Shown here in pieces: positions 25,969-36,696 of a stretch of DNA of 64,000 nucleotides. Under the pieces are notes generated by a model, which worked only from the letters and a program-made list of their open reading frames with translations, was not told where the DNA came from and ran no database searches. Each line of letters starts with the position of its first letter. Position 1 is the stretch's first letter. Source of the DNA: an uncultured Arthrobacter sp. (GTDB lineage Bacteria > Actinomycetota > Actinomycetes > Actinomycetales > Micrococcaceae); the NCBI RefSeq assembly GCF_947495145.1, contig NZ_CANLXP010000001.1:174172-238171 (forward strand), given 5' to 3'. A program made the position numbers and the translations under genes.

Positions 25969-26694
25969 GTGACTTCCACCATTGACTCAGCGGGCTCGGC
26001 ACTGCGCGTTGGCGTCCTGGCAGTGCAGGGCGACGTCCGTGAGCATATCCGGGTGATCGAATCCCTCGGCGGAGAAGCCGTACCCATCCGCCGTCCGAGC
26101 GAGCTGGAGCTTGTTGAAGGCCTCATCATTCCGGGCGGCGAGTCAACCACCATGGACAAACTCACCCGTGCGTTCGATCTTGCCGAACCGGTGCGGCAGC
26201 TTATCCGGGACGGGTTCCCGGTGTACGGGTCCTGTGCGGGAATGATCATGCTGGCGGACACCATTGCCGACCCCTCGCTGGACCTTAGGGGCGACCCGCA
26301 GCAGACGCTTGGCGGGCTGGACATCGTGGTTCGACGCAACGCCTTCGGCAGGCAACGCGAGTCCTTTGAGACGGACCTGGCGTTTACGGAGCTGCCCGGC
26401 GACGGCGCGCCGGTCCACGCAGTGTTCATCCGGGCTCCCTGGGTGGAGAAGGTCGGTGAGTCAGTGGAGATTCTGGCGCAGGTTGATGCGCCCGAGACGC
26501 CGCCCGCCGAGCACGGGGCGGTGGGATACCCCAGCAAGGGCCAGGAGCAGCCGGTCGCTAGAATTGTTGCAGTTCGCTCAGGGAACCTGCTTGCCACGAG
26601 CTTCCACCCGGAAGTGACGGGCGAGCACCGCATCCATGAGCTTTTCCTATCGTTGATTGCACAAAGAAGGGCAGAGCATGTCGGGGCACTCTAA
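25969..26694 (+). CDS. pdxT: Pyridoxal 5'-phosphate synthase glutaminase subunit PdxT
   Basis: A 241-residue class I glutaminase (Sno). The nucleophile is Cys89 in [13 protein letters not shown], the oxyanion/binding motif is [11 protein letters not shown] and the His/Glu pair is in [27 protein letters not shown] is the PdxT signature. It supplies ammonia to PdxS. It is ~40 residues longer than Bacillus PdxT, mostly through an N-terminal extension and a loop after residue 170. Its 3' end overlaps yebC by 17 bases, so they are probably co-transcribed. Confidence 0.95.
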   Translation: MTSTIDSAGSALRVGVLAVQGDVREHIRVIESLGGEAVPIRRPSELELVEGLIIPGGESTTMDKLTRAFDLAEPVRQLIRDGFPVYGSCAGMIMLADTIADPSLDLRGDPQQTLGGLDIVVRRNAFGRQRESFETDLAFTELPGDGAPVHAVFIRAPWVEKVGESVEILAQVDAPETPPAEHGAVGYPSKGQEQPVARIVAVRSGNLLATSFHPEVTGEHRIHELFLSLIAQRRAEHVGAL

Positions 26695-27436
26695 ATGGGC
26701 TACCACCAAACACAAGAAGGCCGTGATTGACGCCAAGCGCGCCAAGTCCTTCGCCAAGCTGATCAAGAATATCGAGGTGGCCGCCCGCGCCGGCGGCGCC
26801 GACATGGCGGGCAATCCGGCCCTCGAGCTCGCCGTACAGAAGGCCAAAAAGACATCCGTTCCCATCGACAACATCAACCGCGCGGTCAAGCGCGGCGCCG
26901 GACTCACCGGCGAGGTCGTCGATTACTCGGAGATCATCTATGAAGCACGTGGCCCGCAGGGATCGGCCCTGCTGATCGAGTGTCTCACTGACAACAAGAA
27001 CCGTGCGGCCTCCGAGGTCCGGGTCGCGATCACCCGGAATGGTGGATCTATCGCCGATCCCGGTTCGGTCGCCTACCTGTTCGCGCGCAAGGGCGTGGTC
27101 TCGCTGCCGAAGAAGGACCTGTCCGAAGACGATGTGCTGATGGCTGTCCTGGACGCGGGTGCCGAAGAGGTGAAGGAGTCCAGCGACGCATTCGACGTCC
27201 ACTCCGAACCCTCCGACCTGCGCGCCGTCGTCGCGGCTCTCGAGGACTCCGGTATCGAGTACGAGACCGACGAGGTTGAGTTTGTTCCATCCATGCAGGT
27301 GGAACTCGAGGCCGACGCCGCACGCAAGTTCCTCAAGTTGGTGGACGCTCTCGAAGAGCTTGATGACGTGCAGAACGTGTACTCGAATGCGGACCTCAGC
27401 GAGGACGTTCTGGCCCAGTTGGAGAGCGACGATTAG
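26678..27436 (+). CDS. yebC: YebC/PmpR family transcription/translation factor
   Basis: A 252-residue protein of the usual YebC length. It begins with the invariant [14 protein letters not shown] and has [43 protein letters not shown] and [15 protein letters not shown]. The family was described as DNA-binding regulators; recent work links YebC proteins to translation of proline stretches, so the role here is open. The ATG at 26678 is chosen because the family starts there; it lies inside the end of pdxT, with AAGAAGGG about nine bases upstream. It precedes ruvCAB, the common bacterial order. Confidence 0.95.
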   Translation: MSGHSKWATTKHKKAVIDAKRAKSFAKLIKNIEVAARAGGADMAGNPALELAVQKAKKTSVPIDNINRAVKRGAGLTGEVVDYSEIIYEARGPQGSALLIECLTDNKNRAASEVRVAITRNGGSIADPGSVAYLFARKGVVSLPKKDLSEDDVLMAVLDAGAEEVKESSDAFDVHSEPSDLRAVVAALEDSGIEYETDEVEFVPSMQVELEADAARKFLKLVDALEELDDVQNVYSNADLSEDVLAQLESDD

Positions 27437-27466
27437 TTCGACTGCTGTGCAGCCGGGCGGACACCG

Positions 27467-28039
27467 GTGACACTGCGCGTCATGGGTGTCGATCCCGGGC
27501 TCACTCGCTGTGGACTGGCAGTGGTCGACGTCGAGCCGAACCGGCGCGCCACGCTGGTGGCGGTCGGTGTGGTTGGCACGCCGGCTGACTACAGCCTCGA
27601 TCGCCGGCTGCTGATGATCGCGGAGTCGGTGGACACCTGGCTCGACACACATGCACCGGCGGTTCTCGCCGTCGAACGCGTCTTCAGCCAACTCAACGTG
27701 AGCACGGTCATGGGTACGGCTCAGGCTTCGGGGGTGGTGATTGCTGCGGCGGCGCGCCGCGGAATACCGGTTGCCCTGCACACGCCGACGGAGGTCAAGG
27801 CAGCCGTCACCGGCAACGGCCAGTCCGACAAGGCGGCAGTCACCAAGATGGTCACGAAGATCCTCCGTCTCGCGGTTGCACCCACCCCGGCCGACGCAGC
27901 GGATGCACTCGCTCTTGCCATCACGCACGCGTGGCGAACCGGATCTTCGGCTTCCGTTCGCAGCCAGGGCGGGTCCGGCCACACCGCAGCCCAACGGTTG
28001 TGGGCCGAGGCGGAAGCGAAAGCACGACGACGGCGGTGA
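27467..28039 (+). CDS. ruvC: Holliday junction resolvase RuvC
   Basis: A 190-residue endonuclease. The catalytic acids are visible: Asp in [12 protein letters not shown], Glu in [16 protein letters not shown], and the Asp pair in [30 protein letters not shown] is the conserved junction-binding segment. It cuts Holliday junctions at symmetrical sites after RuvAB branch migration. The C-terminal ~30 residues are a basic, low-complexity tail. The GTG start has GGGCGG nearby as a weak ribosome-binding site, 30 bases after yebC. Confidence 0.95.
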   Translation: MTLRVMGVDPGLTRCGLAVVDVEPNRRATLVAVGVVGTPADYSLDRRLLMIAESVDTWLDTHAPAVLAVERVFSQLNVSTVMGTAQASGVVIAAAARRGIPVALHTPTEVKAAVTGNGQSDKAAVTKMVTKILRLAVAPTPADAADALALAITHAWRTGSSASVRSQGGSGHTAAQRLWAEAEAKARRRR

Positions 28040-28176
28040 GACACCGAACCAGAGGATGCCTCGGCTGAGCCGGTACACCGGTGTGGCAACACCGCATAGC
28101 CGATGCATCCCAGTACGCTGATTCGTAGGTATGTTCGGTGATATTCAATTCAACCCCCAGCACCTGGAGGCCACGC

Positions 28177-28806
28177 ATGATCAGTTCTCTGACCGGGACG
28201 GTAAGCCACGTCGGCCTGCACTCGGCCGTCCTCGACGTCAGTGGGTTCGGAATGCAGGTTCAGGCCACACCCCAGACCCTCTCCACCCTCCGTCCCGGCG
28301 ATCAGGCCCGGGTCTTCACCGCGATGATCGTACGTGAGGACTCCATGACATTGTTCGGATTTGTCGACGCCGAGGAGCGGGAGGTCTTCGAAACCCTGAT
28401 CGGTGTCAGCGGTGTGGGCCCGCGGCTGGCGCTTGCGGTGCTGGCCGTGCACGCGCCCGCAGCCATCCGCAGAGCTGCATCATCGGGTGATGACAAGGCG
28501 TTCAGCAAGGTGCCCGGCATCGGTCCAAAGGGCGCGCGGCGCATCGTGCTTGAACTCGCTGACAAGCTCGTTCCGCTGGAGTCAGACGCACCGGCAACGG
28601 CTGCAGCAGCCTGGCAGCCCCAGGTCCTTGCGGCGATGATGGGCTTGGGTTGGTCGGAAAAGGATGCGGGTTCCGCCATTGATTCCGCGGTGAAAGAGTC
28701 TCCTGAAATAGCCGCATCCGGGAACGTAGGTTCCATCCTGAAGCTCACCCTGCGCAGGCTGGGCCAGGATGGGGCACGCAGCTCGGCGAGGGCTTCGGCG
28801 AACTGA
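28177..28806 (+). CDS. ruvA: Holliday junction DNA helicase subunit RuvA
   Basis: A 209-residue RuvA. The N-terminal OB fold starts [21 protein letters not shown]; the two helix-hairpin-helix motifs are [14 protein letters not shown] and [17 protein letters not shown]; the C-terminal domain that contacts RuvB follows a flexible Ala-rich linker ([14 protein letters not shown]). It forms tetramers on the junction and loads RuvB. TGGAGG lies six bases before the ATG. The stop overlaps the ruvB start by one base (TGATG). Confidence 0.95.
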   Translation: MISSLTGTVSHVGLHSAVLDVSGFGMQVQATPQTLSTLRPGDQARVFTAMIVREDSMTLFGFVDAEEREVFETLIGVSGVGPRLALAVLAVHAPAAIRRAASSGDDKAFSKVPGIGPKGARRIVLELADKLVPLESDAPATAAAAWQPQVLAAMMGLGWSEKDAGSAIDSAVKESPEIAASGNVGSILKLTLRRLGQDGARSSARASAN

Positions 28807-29924
28807 TGACAGATCAGGAACAGCCGCTCGTCTCGCCCGCCGGAGATCCGGAGGACCGGGCAGTCGAGGCAGCTCTGCGGCCGAAAAACCTCGATGACTT
28901 CGTGGGTCAGGCGAGAGTGCGACGTCAGCTGTCCCTTGTCCTCGAAGCTTCCCGGATGCGCGGACGCAGCGCCGACCACGTACTCCTGTCCGGGCCGCCC
29001 GGTCTCGGCAAGACCACCCTCGCGATGATCATTGCGGCCGAAATGAATGCGCCTCTGCGCATCAGTTCCGGACCGGCAATCCAGCACGCCGGAGACCTCG
29101 CCGCTATTCTGTCCTCGCTGACCGAGGGGGAGGTTCTCTTCCTCGACGAGATCCACCGCATGTCCCGCCCCGCCGAAGAAATGCTGTACATGGCGATGGA
29201 GGACTTCCGGGTGGACATCATCGTCGGCAAGGGCCCCGGTGCAACAGCGATTCCGCTTGACCTTCCGCCGTTCACGCTGGTCGGTGCCACTACCCGCGCC
29301 GGCCTGCTGCCTGGGCCGCTCCGTGACCGGTTCGGCTTCACCGGCCATCTCGAGTTCTACTCCACGGCGGAGCTTGAACTCGTCCTCCGGCGCTCAGCCA
29401 TGATGATGGACATGCGGGTGAACTCCGCTGCCTTCGCTGAAGTGGCCGGGCGCTCCCGCGGCACGCCCAGAATCGCCAACCGGCTGCTCCGACGCGTTCG
29501 CGACTGGGCGCTCGTGCACAACGTTGACGTCATCGACGCCCGCTGTGCCGGTGCGGCGCTGGACATGTACGAGGTTGATGCCAAGGGACTCGACCGCCTC
29601 GACAGGTCTGTGCTGACCGCCTTGGTGACGAAGTTCAACGGAGGGCCGGTGGGGCTTTCCACTCTGGCCATTGCGGTGGGGGAAGAACCGGAGACGGTTG
29701 AAACAGTTGCCGAGCCGTATCTTGTGCGTGAGGGAATGCTCGGCAGAACCCCCCGCGGAAGGATCGCCACCGCGGCTGCCTGGGAGCACCTCGGGCTTGT
29801 CATGCCTGCCACTGTGGCCGCAGCCATGCCGGAAGACCTCTTTTCGGTGTACGAGGAGGATTCCCCGTCTGCCGGGCAGAGTTCGTTCGAAAGTGAAGCG
29901 GAATGGAGCCGCAACGAGGGCTAG
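28806..29924 (+). CDS. ruvB: Holliday junction DNA helicase RuvB
   Basis: A 372-residue AAA+ motor. Walker A is [16 protein letters not shown], Walker B is VLFLDEIHR, sensor 1 is [11 protein letters not shown] and the arginine finger is in PLRDRFGF. A winged-helix domain ([17 protein letters not shown]) ends the core, followed by ~45 extra residues including a Ser/Glu-rich tail. It pumps DNA through the RuvA-bound junction. It is translationally coupled to ruvA. Confidence 0.97.
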   Translation: MTDQEQPLVSPAGDPEDRAVEAALRPKNLDDFVGQARVRRQLSLVLEASRMRGRSADHVLLSGPPGLGKTTLAMIIAAEMNAPLRISSGPAIQHAGDLAAILSSLTEGEVLFLDEIHRMSRPAEEMLYMAMEDFRVDIIVGKGPGATAIPLDLPPFTLVGATTRAGLLPGPLRDRFGFTGHLEFYSTAELELVLRRSAMMMDMRVNSAAFAEVAGRSRGTPRIANRLLRRVRDWALVHNVDVIDARCAGAALDMYEVDAKGLDRLDRSVLTALVTKFNGGPVGLSTLAIAVGEEPETVETVAEPYLVREGMLGRTPRGRIATAAAWEHLGLVMPATVAAAMPEDLFSVYEEDSPSAGQSSFESEAEWSRNEG

Positions 29925-30031
29925 TGCGTAAGTTGCGCTCCAGCCCCCTTAGACTGTTATGACGTGTGGCACACCGCACGCAGTTCATTGCGCCCGGCCG
30001 CGCTGACCAAATACAGAAACGGATCTTCTCT

Positions 30032-30499
30032 GTGCTCGCAAATGTAGTTGCCCAGACCACCGAGCCGACGGGTGGCGGATTTGATATCTTCAGCCTGCTT
30101 CTCCCGCTGGCTCTTGCCTTCCTGATCTTCACCATGTTCCGTAAGCAGCGGAAGATGAAGAAGGAAGTTGCCGAACAGCGCACCCAGATGGTGCCGGGTA
30201 CCGAAGTCATGACCAACTTTGGACTTTTCGGCACCATCGTTTCCCTGGATGCCGAGAACAACAAGGCGCTCATAGAGATCTCGCCCGGCGCCACTGCCAC
30301 AGTCCATACTCAGACTCTGAGCAAGGTCGTTACTCCGGAGCCGGCTGTCGAGGAAGAGCACGCGGTTCCCGACGACGCCTCCTCGCTTACCGGCCCTCAA
30401 GCGGACGCTGACGGCGTCCACCGTGAGGAGACTCCGGAAGAGGCAGTCGAGCGGCTGAACCGGGAAAACGCCCGCGATCGCAACGACAAAGACCAGTAA
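30032..30499 (+). CDS. yajC: Preprotein translocase subunit YajC
   Basis: A ~155-residue protein with one N-terminal membrane helix (FDIFSLLLPLALAFLIFTMF) followed by the YajC core RKQRKMKKEV...MVPGTEVMTNFGLFGTIVSLD and a long acidic C-terminal tail. It is an accessory part of the SecDF complex; it directly precedes secD and secF. The start is uncertain: GTG at 30032 gives the usual short N-terminus but has no clear ribosome-binding site. An in-frame GTG at 29966 lies ten bases after a TAGACT box and would add 22 basic residues as a leaderless product. Confidence 0.88.
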   Translation: MLANVVAQTTEPTGGGFDIFSLLLPLALAFLIFTMFRKQRKMKKEVAEQRTQMVPGTEVMTNFGLFGTIVSLDAENNKALIEISPGATATVHTQTLSKVVTPEPAVEEEHAVPDDASSLTGPQADADGVHREETPEEAVERLNRENARDRNDKDQ

Positions 30500-30568
30500 C
30501 GTTCGACCCGGCCGCGCGTTGTCGGCCTGAAATGTCTCGAGTTCCAATACCCGAAGGATTTACGCACC

Positions 30569-32329
30569 ATGGCACGAACCGGCCCGGGCTCCGCCGCCAG
30601 ACGAACTCTCGTGTGGCTCGGCGTAGTCTTCGCACTCCTCGCGCTGCTGCTCGGCGGTGGCTCGCTGTGGAGCAACGCCAGCTGGGCGCCAAAACTTGCC
30701 CTCGACCTTGAGGGCGGCACCCAGATGATCCTTGCCCCGGAGGTTCAGGGGGGCGGCGAGGAAATTACCCCTGAGCAACTTGACCAGGCTGTCGAGATCA
30801 TTCGCCAGCGCGTCGACGGCAGCGGGGTCGCGGAGGCTGAGATCAGCACGCAGTCGGGGCAGAACGTCATTGTTGCCCTCCCCGGCATCCCCGAACCGGA
30901 AACCCGGGAACTGATCCAGGCATCAGCCCAGATGGAGTTCCGGCCCGTGCTGTTCGGTGGCCCAGGGCTCGCCCCGGCTGCAGAAACGCCGACGCCGGAA
31001 GATCAGCTTCCGACACCGACGGCCGAGCCGACTGATGCCAGCGACCCGAACTGGATCACCGCCGAGGTTCTGCAGGAGTTCGAATCAACTGACTGCACGA
31101 GCCCTGAAGCCCTGCAGCCCGCGGTAGAGCCGGCGCCCGCCGACCAGCCGATGGTCGCCTGCGAACCGGATACGCAGGGGAAGTACATCCTCGGACCGGT
31201 TGAGGTCCGCGGAACCGAGATCGAATCAGCGGATTACGGTATGGCCCGGAGCGCCCAGGGCCAGACGCTGAACGAGTGGGTCGTCAACATCGACTTCAAC
31301 GATGAGGCAACAGAGACTTTCCGTGAGGTGACCGAACGGCTGTTCTCCATTGGATCGGGAGACCCGCGGAACCAGTTCGCCATCGTGCTCGACGGCATTA
31401 TCGTCTCGGCTCCGACCACCAACGCCGTCATCCCCGACGGTCGGCCGCAGATCAGCGGCAGCTTCACGGAAGAATCGGCAGCAGCACTGGCGGAGCAGCT
31501 GAAGTACGGCGCCCTGCCGATCAGCTTCGAGATCCAGAGCGAGCAGCAGATTTCCGCCACCCTCGGAGCCGATCAGCTGCGCCTCGGCCTGATTGCAGGT
31601 GTCATTGGACTGGTGCTTGTAGCGGTGTACTCGCTCTTCCAATACCGGATGCTCGGCCTCGTGACCATCGCCTCCCTGGTGGTGGCCGGTGCCCTTACGT
31701 ACCTCGCGATCTGTATCCTCGGCTGGACCGAGAACTATCGGCTCTCCCTCGCGGGTGTGGCAGGTCTGATCGTTGCAATCGGTCAGACGGCGGACTCGTT
31801 CATCGTGTACTTCGAACGAATCCGTGATGAACTCCGTGACGGCCGCGGCCTGGTGTCCGCCGTCGAGAACGGCTGGCGGCGAGCCAAGCGAACTGTGCTG
31901 GCGTCCAAGGCAATGAACCTTCTAGCCGCCGTCGTGCTCTACTTTGTGGCTGTCGGCAACGTACGCGGTTTCGCCTTCACGCTGGGCCTGACTGCGATTG
32001 CCGACCTCGTAGTGGTGTTCCTCTTCACCCACCCCGTCATGCGTCTGCTCGCCATGACCCGTTTCTTCGGCGAGGGCCACCGCTGGTCCGGACTGGACCC
32101 ATCGCGCCTCGGCGTGCTCCCGCTGTACCGAGGAGCCGGTCGGGTACGGCACAAGCCGGTGGAGCGTCCGGCGGTAGAACTGCGCGGCCGGAACAAGGCC
32201 GCTGCCGGTGAGGCGGAGCGCCGTATGACCATTGCCGAGCGCCGCCTTGCCGAACAGCGGAAAGCCGCCGAAGAACAAAAAACCGTCGGTGCCCAGGCAC
32301 CGGGATCCAAGGAAGGGGACAACCGATGA
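30569..32329 (+). CDS. secD: Protein translocase subunit SecD
   Basis: A 586-residue RND-type export protein. Helix 1 (TLVWLGVVFALLALLLGGG) is followed by LALDLEGGTQMILAPE, a large extracytoplasmic domain with a Pro/Thr/Glu-rich insertion (around residues 140-165) and the conserved FNDEATETFREVTE. Five more helices follow, including GLIVAIGQTADSFIVYFERI, with the conserved Asp replaced in context but present. It pulls preproteins outward using the proton gradient. The last ~60 residues are a charged cytoplasmic tail. Its stop overlaps the secF ATG (ATGA). Confidence 0.95.
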   Translation: MARTGPGSAARRTLVWLGVVFALLALLLGGGSLWSNASWAPKLALDLEGGTQMILAPEVQGGGEEITPEQLDQAVEIIRQRVDGSGVAEAEISTQSGQNVIVALPGIPEPETRELIQASAQMEFRPVLFGGPGLAPAAETPTPEDQLPTPTAEPTDASDPNWITAEVLQEFESTDCTSPEALQPAVEPAPADQPMVACEPDTQGKYILGPVEVRGTEIESADYGMARSAQGQTLNEWVVNIDFNDEATETFREVTERLFSIGSGDPRNQFAIVLDGIIVSAPTTNAVIPDGRPQISGSFTEESAAALAEQLKYGALPISFEIQSEQQISATLGADQLRLGLIAGVIGLVLVAVYSLFQYRMLGLVTIASLVVAGALTYLAICILGWTENYRLSLAGVAGLIVAIGQTADSFIVYFERIRDELRDGRGLVSAVENGWRRAKRTVLASKAMNLLAAVVLYFVAVGNVRGFAFTLGLTAIADLVVVFLFTHPVMRLLAMTRFFGEGHRWSGLDPSRLGVLPLYRGAGRVRHKPVERPAVELRGRNKAAAGEAERRMTIAERRLAEQRKAAEEQKTVGAQAPGSKEGDNR

Positions 32330-33339
32330 GCCGTTCCAGTTTCGCCGAATTCGGAAACGAACTATATTCCGGCAAGCGGTCCTACCCCTTCGTGGGCAAA
32401 CGCAACCTCTGGTTCATCATCGCGGGCGCGGCGGTTCTGCTGTCCCTGTTGATTCCGGTCATCAAGGGCGGGTTCAACCTTGGCATCGATTTCCGGGGTG
32501 GATCCGAGTTCACCGTGTCGAATGTGCAGGACACCTCCGTCACCGCGGGCGAAGAAGCTGTCACCGGGGTAGTGCCCGAAGCCGTTCCGCGGGTGACCAA
32601 TATTGCGCCCGAAACGATGCGCATCCAGACCGAACGTCTGAGCGATGACCAGACCCTCAGCGTCCGCGACGCCCTGATCGGCGCCTACAGCGTTACTGAG
32701 GAGGACGTCACCTCCAACTTCGTCGGTCCTACCTGGGGAGAGGACGTAAGCCGCCAGGCGATCATCGGCCTGATCGTTTTCGTGGTTCTCGCCGCGGCGT
32801 TGATGGCGATCTACTTCAGAACGTGGAAGATGTCCGTCGCTGCAATGGCCGCACTGGTGGTTGTAATGGTGACATCTGCCGGCATCTACTCGCTCAGCGA
32901 CTTCGAAGTCACGCCGTCCGCCGTCATCGGGTTCCTCACGATTTTGAGTTATTCGCTGTATGACACAGTCGTGGTCTTCGACAAGATACGCGAGAACACT
33001 GCAGATCTGGAGGTGTCCAGCAAGAGGACCTTCGGGGAGCAGGTGAACCTCGCGGTCAACCAGACCCTTGTCAGGTCCATCAACACTTCCGTTGTCGCTG
33101 TCCTGCCGGTCGCCGCGATTCTCTTCATCGGCGCGATGCTGCTCGGTGCGGGAACGCTGCGGGACCTGTCATTGGCTCTTTTCGTCGGCATCATCATCGG
33201 AACTCTGACCACCGTCTTTGTCGCCGCACCGATGTATGCGAAGCTCCGGATGAACGAACCGGAGATCCGCAAGCAGGAAAAGCGTGTCCTGCACCGTCGC
33301 TCGCTGGAAGCTGGAGAAGCAGGTACAGCGCAGGCGTAA
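32326..33339 (+). CDS. secF: Protein translocase subunit SecF
   Basis: A 337-residue partner of SecD with six predicted helices. The diagnostic segments are KGGFNLGIDFRGGSEFTV and FLTILSYSLYDTVVVFDKIREN, plus TSVVAVLPVAAILFIGA. It forms the SecDF complex that completes Sec-dependent export. It is translationally coupled to secD and followed by a strong terminator, so yajC-secD-secF appears to be a unit. Confidence 0.96.
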   Translation: MSRSSFAEFGNELYSGKRSYPFVGKRNLWFIIAGAAVLLSLLIPVIKGGFNLGIDFRGGSEFTVSNVQDTSVTAGEEAVTGVVPEAVPRVTNIAPETMRIQTERLSDDQTLSVRDALIGAYSVTEEDVTSNFVGPTWGEDVSRQAIIGLIVFVVLAAALMAIYFRTWKMSVAAMAALVVVMVTSAGIYSLSDFEVTPSAVIGFLTILSYSLYDTVVVFDKIRENTADLEVSSKRTFGEQVNLAVNQTLVRSINTSVVAVLPVAAILFIGAMLLGAGTLRDLSLALFVGIIIGTLTTVFVAAPMYAKLRMNEPEIRKQEKRVLHRRSLEAGEAGTAQA

Positions 33340-33375
33340 TCGGCCTCTGCGCTGCAGCGCAAACTTCGGACAATC

Positions 33376-33401
33376 GGCCCGGCACTTCAAAGTGCCGGGC
33401 C
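33376..33401 (+). terminator. Rho-independent terminator after secF
   Basis: A perfect 12-bp stem (GGCCCGGCACTT with AAGTGCCGGGCC) and two-base loop lies 36 bases after the secF stop, followed by GTTTG. In practice the inner A/T pairs would open into a 6-base loop over a 10-bp GC-rich stem. Confidence 0.85.
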
Positions 33402-33563
33402 GTTTGCACTGGTGACCCAGCGCTCCGGGCTTACGCGCTGAGCAAAGGTGCGCGGGAGGCTACAAGCGGCGGATAAACTTGGATAGTCAACCGCGAGTGT
33501 GGGATGTTGTAGCCTTACCCGCCCGAGGTAGGTTGGTGCGGACTGCAACGGAAGTGGGGTTAG

Positions 33564-35966
33564 GTGGCTGAAGCCGATGGTCCCGGACGCCCGTCCGGAA
33601 GCGGACCGTCCACGGGTTCAAGTGTTGAATCGCGCGCTCAGCCAGGCCGCGCTGTAGCGCCGGCCCCAGCGCGCCCCGGGCAGCCCTCGTCGGCCCCGGT
33701 GGAAGCGCCAAGCGCACCCGGGCGCCGGGAACGCACCCGGGCACGCCTCGCCCGCCTGGCCGGGCGCGGAAGCACAGGGTATTCGCCAATCCTGGAACCC
33801 CTGCTGCGGACAGTCCGCGCAAACAATCCCAAAGAGGACCTTGAGTTCATCAAGCGTGCCTACGAGGTTGCTGAGCGCAGCCACGAGGGGCAGAAGCGCA
33901 AGAGCGGCGACCCCTACATCACCCACCCGGTAGCAGTGGCCACCATCCTCGCCGAACTGGGCATGACCGGAACCACTCTCGCTGCGGCGCTGCTGCATGA
34001 CACGGTCGAGGACACCAGTTGCACGCTCGAGGACATCCGCCGCGACTTCGGCCAGGAAGTGGCGATGCTCGTGGACGGCGTCACCAAGCTGGACAAGGTT
34101 TCCTTCGGCGACGCTGCGCAGGCAGAGACAGTCCGCAAGATGGTCGTCGCCATGGCCAAGGACATCCGTGTGCTTGTGATCAAGCTGGCTGACCGTCTGC
34201 ACAATGCCCGTACCTGGCGCTTTGTCTCGCCTGAGTCTTCTGCCCGGAAGGCTCGCGAGACGCTCGAAATTTTCGCTCCGCTGGCGCACCGCCTGGGTAT
34301 GAACACCATCAAGTGGGAGCTGGAAGACCTTTCCTTCGCGGCGCTGCATCCGAAGGTCTACGAGGAAATTGTGCGGATGGTCGGCGACCGCACCCCTGAG
34401 CGTGAGAAGCACCTGAATTTTGTTCGGGATCTGATCGGCGAGGACCTGCGCTCAGTCAAGATCAAGGCCACCATCACCGGCCGGCCAAAGCACTATTACT
34501 CGATCTACCAGAAGATGATTGTTCGAGGCAAGGACTTCGATGACATCCATGACCTGATGGGAGTCAGGGTATTGGTGGACTCCGTGCGTGACTGTTACGC
34601 GACGCTCGGCCAGCTGCACGCACGGTGGAACCCGCTTCCCGGCCGGTTCAAGGACTACATCGCGATGCCGAAATTCAACATGTACCAATCGCTGCACACC
34701 ACAGTGATCGGACCCGGCGGGCGGCCGGTAGAAATCCAGATCCGTACCCACGACATGCACCGGCGGGCGGAGTATGGTGTCGCGGCGCATTGGAAGTACA
34801 AGAACCAGGGCGGTGCCGGTACCAGCGGTGCACCGGACAACAGCGACATGGGGTGGCTGCGCAGCCTCGTTGACTGGCAGCAGGAAACCTCCGACCCCGA
34901 CGAGTTCCTCGATTCGCTGCGGTTTGAAATCAACGCCCGCGAAGTCTTCGTGTTCACGCCCAAGGGTGAGGTCATGGCGCTGCCGGCTGGATCCACGCCC
35001 GTCGATTTCGCATACGCAGTACACACCGAAGTGGGTCACCGAACCATCGGTGCCCGGGTCAACGGCAAGCTGGTGCCGCTCAACAGCGAGCTCAATCACG
35101 GCGACTGGGTGGAAATTTTCACCTCGAAGGCAGAAGGTGCCGGTCCCAGCCAGGATTGGCAGGGATTCGTCAAGAGTCCGCGCGCGCGAAACAAGATTCG
35201 TCAGTGGTTCACCAAGGAACGCCGTGAAGAAGCGATTGAAAAGGGCAAGGATCAGCTGACCCGCACTATGCGGAAGCAGAATCTTCCCCTGCAGCGCATG
35301 ATGACCCACGACGCCCTCATGGCCGTGGCACAGGAGCTGCGCCATGCGGATATCTCGGCGCTTTACGCGGCCGTCGGCGATGGGCACACCTCCGCCCAGA
35401 ACGTCATCGAGCACCTCGTCGCGCTGATGGGAGGCCACGCCGGCGCGGAAGAGGATATCGCCGAAGCGACAGTCGCGACACAGCCGCGGCGGCCCAAGTT
35501 CTCCGATTCCGGTGTGACGGTCCGCGGCGTCGGCGATGTTTGGGTCAAGCTCGCCCGCTGCTGCACGCCGGTTCCGCCGGACCCGATCGTCGGCTTCGTC
35601 ACTCGCGGCTCCGGCGTCTCCGTGCACCGCAGCGACTGCCGGAACGTCGAGGAACTGCGCGACCAGCCCGGCCGCATCACGGACGTCGAATGGGCGCCTA
35701 CGCAGTCCAGCGTGTTCCTGGTGGAGATCCAGGTTGAGGCGCTGGATCGGAAGAGCCTGCTCTCCGACGTGACAAGGGTTCTGTCCGAGAACCACGTAAA
35801 CATCCTGGCGGCGAGCGTGAACACCTCTACGGACCGGGTGGCGATGTCGCGGTTTGCGTTCGAGATGGGCGATCCCAAGTACCTGACCCACATTCTGAGC
35901 GCAGTACGGCGGATTGACGGTGTGTTCGACGTCTACCGCACCACGGGCTCTCAGCGACGCAACTAG
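33564..35966 (+). CDS. relA: Bifunctional (p)ppGpp synthetase/hydrolase RelA/SpoT
   Basis: An 800-residue long RSH protein. After a ~70-residue Pro/Ala/Ser-rich extension come the hydrolase HD domain (ITHPVAVAT... and the HD pair His145-Asp146 in LLHDTVEDT), the synthetase domain ([36 protein letters not shown]), the TGS domain ([21 protein letters not shown]), a helical/zinc-finger region ([12 protein letters not shown]) and a C-terminal ACT domain. Both active sites look intact, so it should make and degrade the alarmone. The GTG start has GGGG upstream. Its 3' end overlaps the convergent AbiEi-like gene by four bases. Confidence 0.96.
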   Translation: MAEADGPGRPSGSGPSTGSSVESRAQPGRAVAPAPARPGQPSSAPVEAPSAPGRRERTRARLARLAGRGSTGYSPILEPLLRTVRANNPKEDLEFIKRAYEVAERSHEGQKRKSGDPYITHPVAVATILAELGMTGTTLAAALLHDTVEDTSCTLEDIRRDFGQEVAMLVDGVTKLDKVSFGDAAQAETVRKMVVAMAKDIRVLVIKLADRLHNARTWRFVSPESSARKARETLEIFAPLAHRLGMNTIKWELEDLSFAALHPKVYEEIVRMVGDRTPEREKHLNFVRDLIGEDLRSVKIKATITGRPKHYYSIYQKMIVRGKDFDDIHDLMGVRVLVDSVRDCYATLGQLHARWNPLPGRFKDYIAMPKFNMYQSLHTTVIGPGGRPVEIQIRTHDMHRRAEYGVAAHWKYKNQGGAGTSGAPDNSDMGWLRSLVDWQQETSDPDEFLDSLRFEINAREVFVFTPKGEVMALPAGSTPVDFAYAVHTEVGHRTIGARVNGKLVPLNSELNHGDWVEIFTSKAEGAGPSQDWQGFVKSPRARNKIRQWFTKERREEAIEKGKDQLTRTMRKQNLPLQRMMTHDALMAVAQELRHADISALYAAVGDGHTSAQNVIEHLVALMGGHAGAEEDIAEATVATQPRRPKFSDSGVTVRGVGDVWVKLARCCTPVPPDPIVGFVTRGSGVSVHRSDCRNVEELRDQPGRITDVEWAPTQSSVFLVEIQVEALDRKSLLSDVTRVLSENHVNILAASVNTSTDRVAMSRFAFEMGDPKYLTHILSAVRRIDGVFDVYRTTGSQRRN

Positions 35967-36598
35967 CGGCCGACGCGCAAAGCTTCGCGCAGCCGGTTCA
36001 ACGCGCGAGATTTGCCCGGCACCCGGGTGGAATTCTCGAGTGAGAGAATCACCAGGTGCAGCGGGCAGCGCAGCTCCGGTGCTGCAGCAATGTTCTTCAA
36101 CGTCTGCACTGCCCAGGAATCCTGGCCATGGATGGCGACATCGAGCGCCGTCCGCAGGGGAGAGGTGACCTCTACGCCGCCGATGGTGGAAAGATCGAAG
36201 GGCCCTAGGGTGACCTGATGCATGACCGCTTCACTGAACGCCGGAAGAGCGGTTGTGCGGCGGCGATGATCAGTGACGAGGCTTACTACCGCCGGAGCGG
36301 GAGCACACCCGTATACCCAGGCAGCGCTCTGGCGGGCGAGGGCAACCCGCCGGTGCAGCGGGCGGGGAACGGTGTTGATTGCCGATTGAGCCCGGATTGC
36401 GGGAGTAGAGGGCTGATCGGTGCGGACGTAGGACTCGCCGCACACATGGACCATCAGGCCGTCCAGGCGCATCGCCTGCAACTCAACGTGGCTGAAGAGT
36501 GTCCCGCCGTGGAAGAGCACTCCTCCCGTGGAGTTGATGGCAAGATCCCGCCGGGCAGTTGTGTGCCCCTGCACGGAAGATCCTTGCGAAAATGGCAT
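35963..36598 (-). CDS. AbiEi antitoxin-like protein (orphan)
   Basis: A 211-residue protein resembling the AbiEi-antitoxin-like family common in Arthrobacter, which is often found as a lone gene. Segments that fit are [67 protein letters not shown] and the C-terminal [15 protein letters not shown]. The N-terminal helix-turn-helix of full AbiEi is short or missing. No AbiEii nucleotidyltransferase toxin lies nearby. The family assignment is from memory of similar proteins, so moderate. The gene end overlaps the end of relA. Confidence 0.6.
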   Translation of the reverse strand: MPFSQGSSVQGHTTARRDLAINSTGGVLFHGGTLFSHVELQAMRLDGLMVHVCGESYVRTDQPSTPAIRAQSAINTVPRPLHRRVALARQSAAWVYGCAPAPAVVSLVTDHRRRTTALPAFSEAVMHQVTLGPFDLSTIGGVEVTSPLRTALDVAIHGQDSWAVQTLKNIAAAPELRCPLHLVILSLENSTRVPGKSRALNRLREALRVGR

Positions 36599-36696
36599 GC
36601 GTCAAGCTTCTCCGAACCACAGGCAAAGGGAAAGTCCCGGTCGAACCGCTGTGGATAACGGTTTGACCGGGACCTCCGTCCTGAAAACGACGGTGC

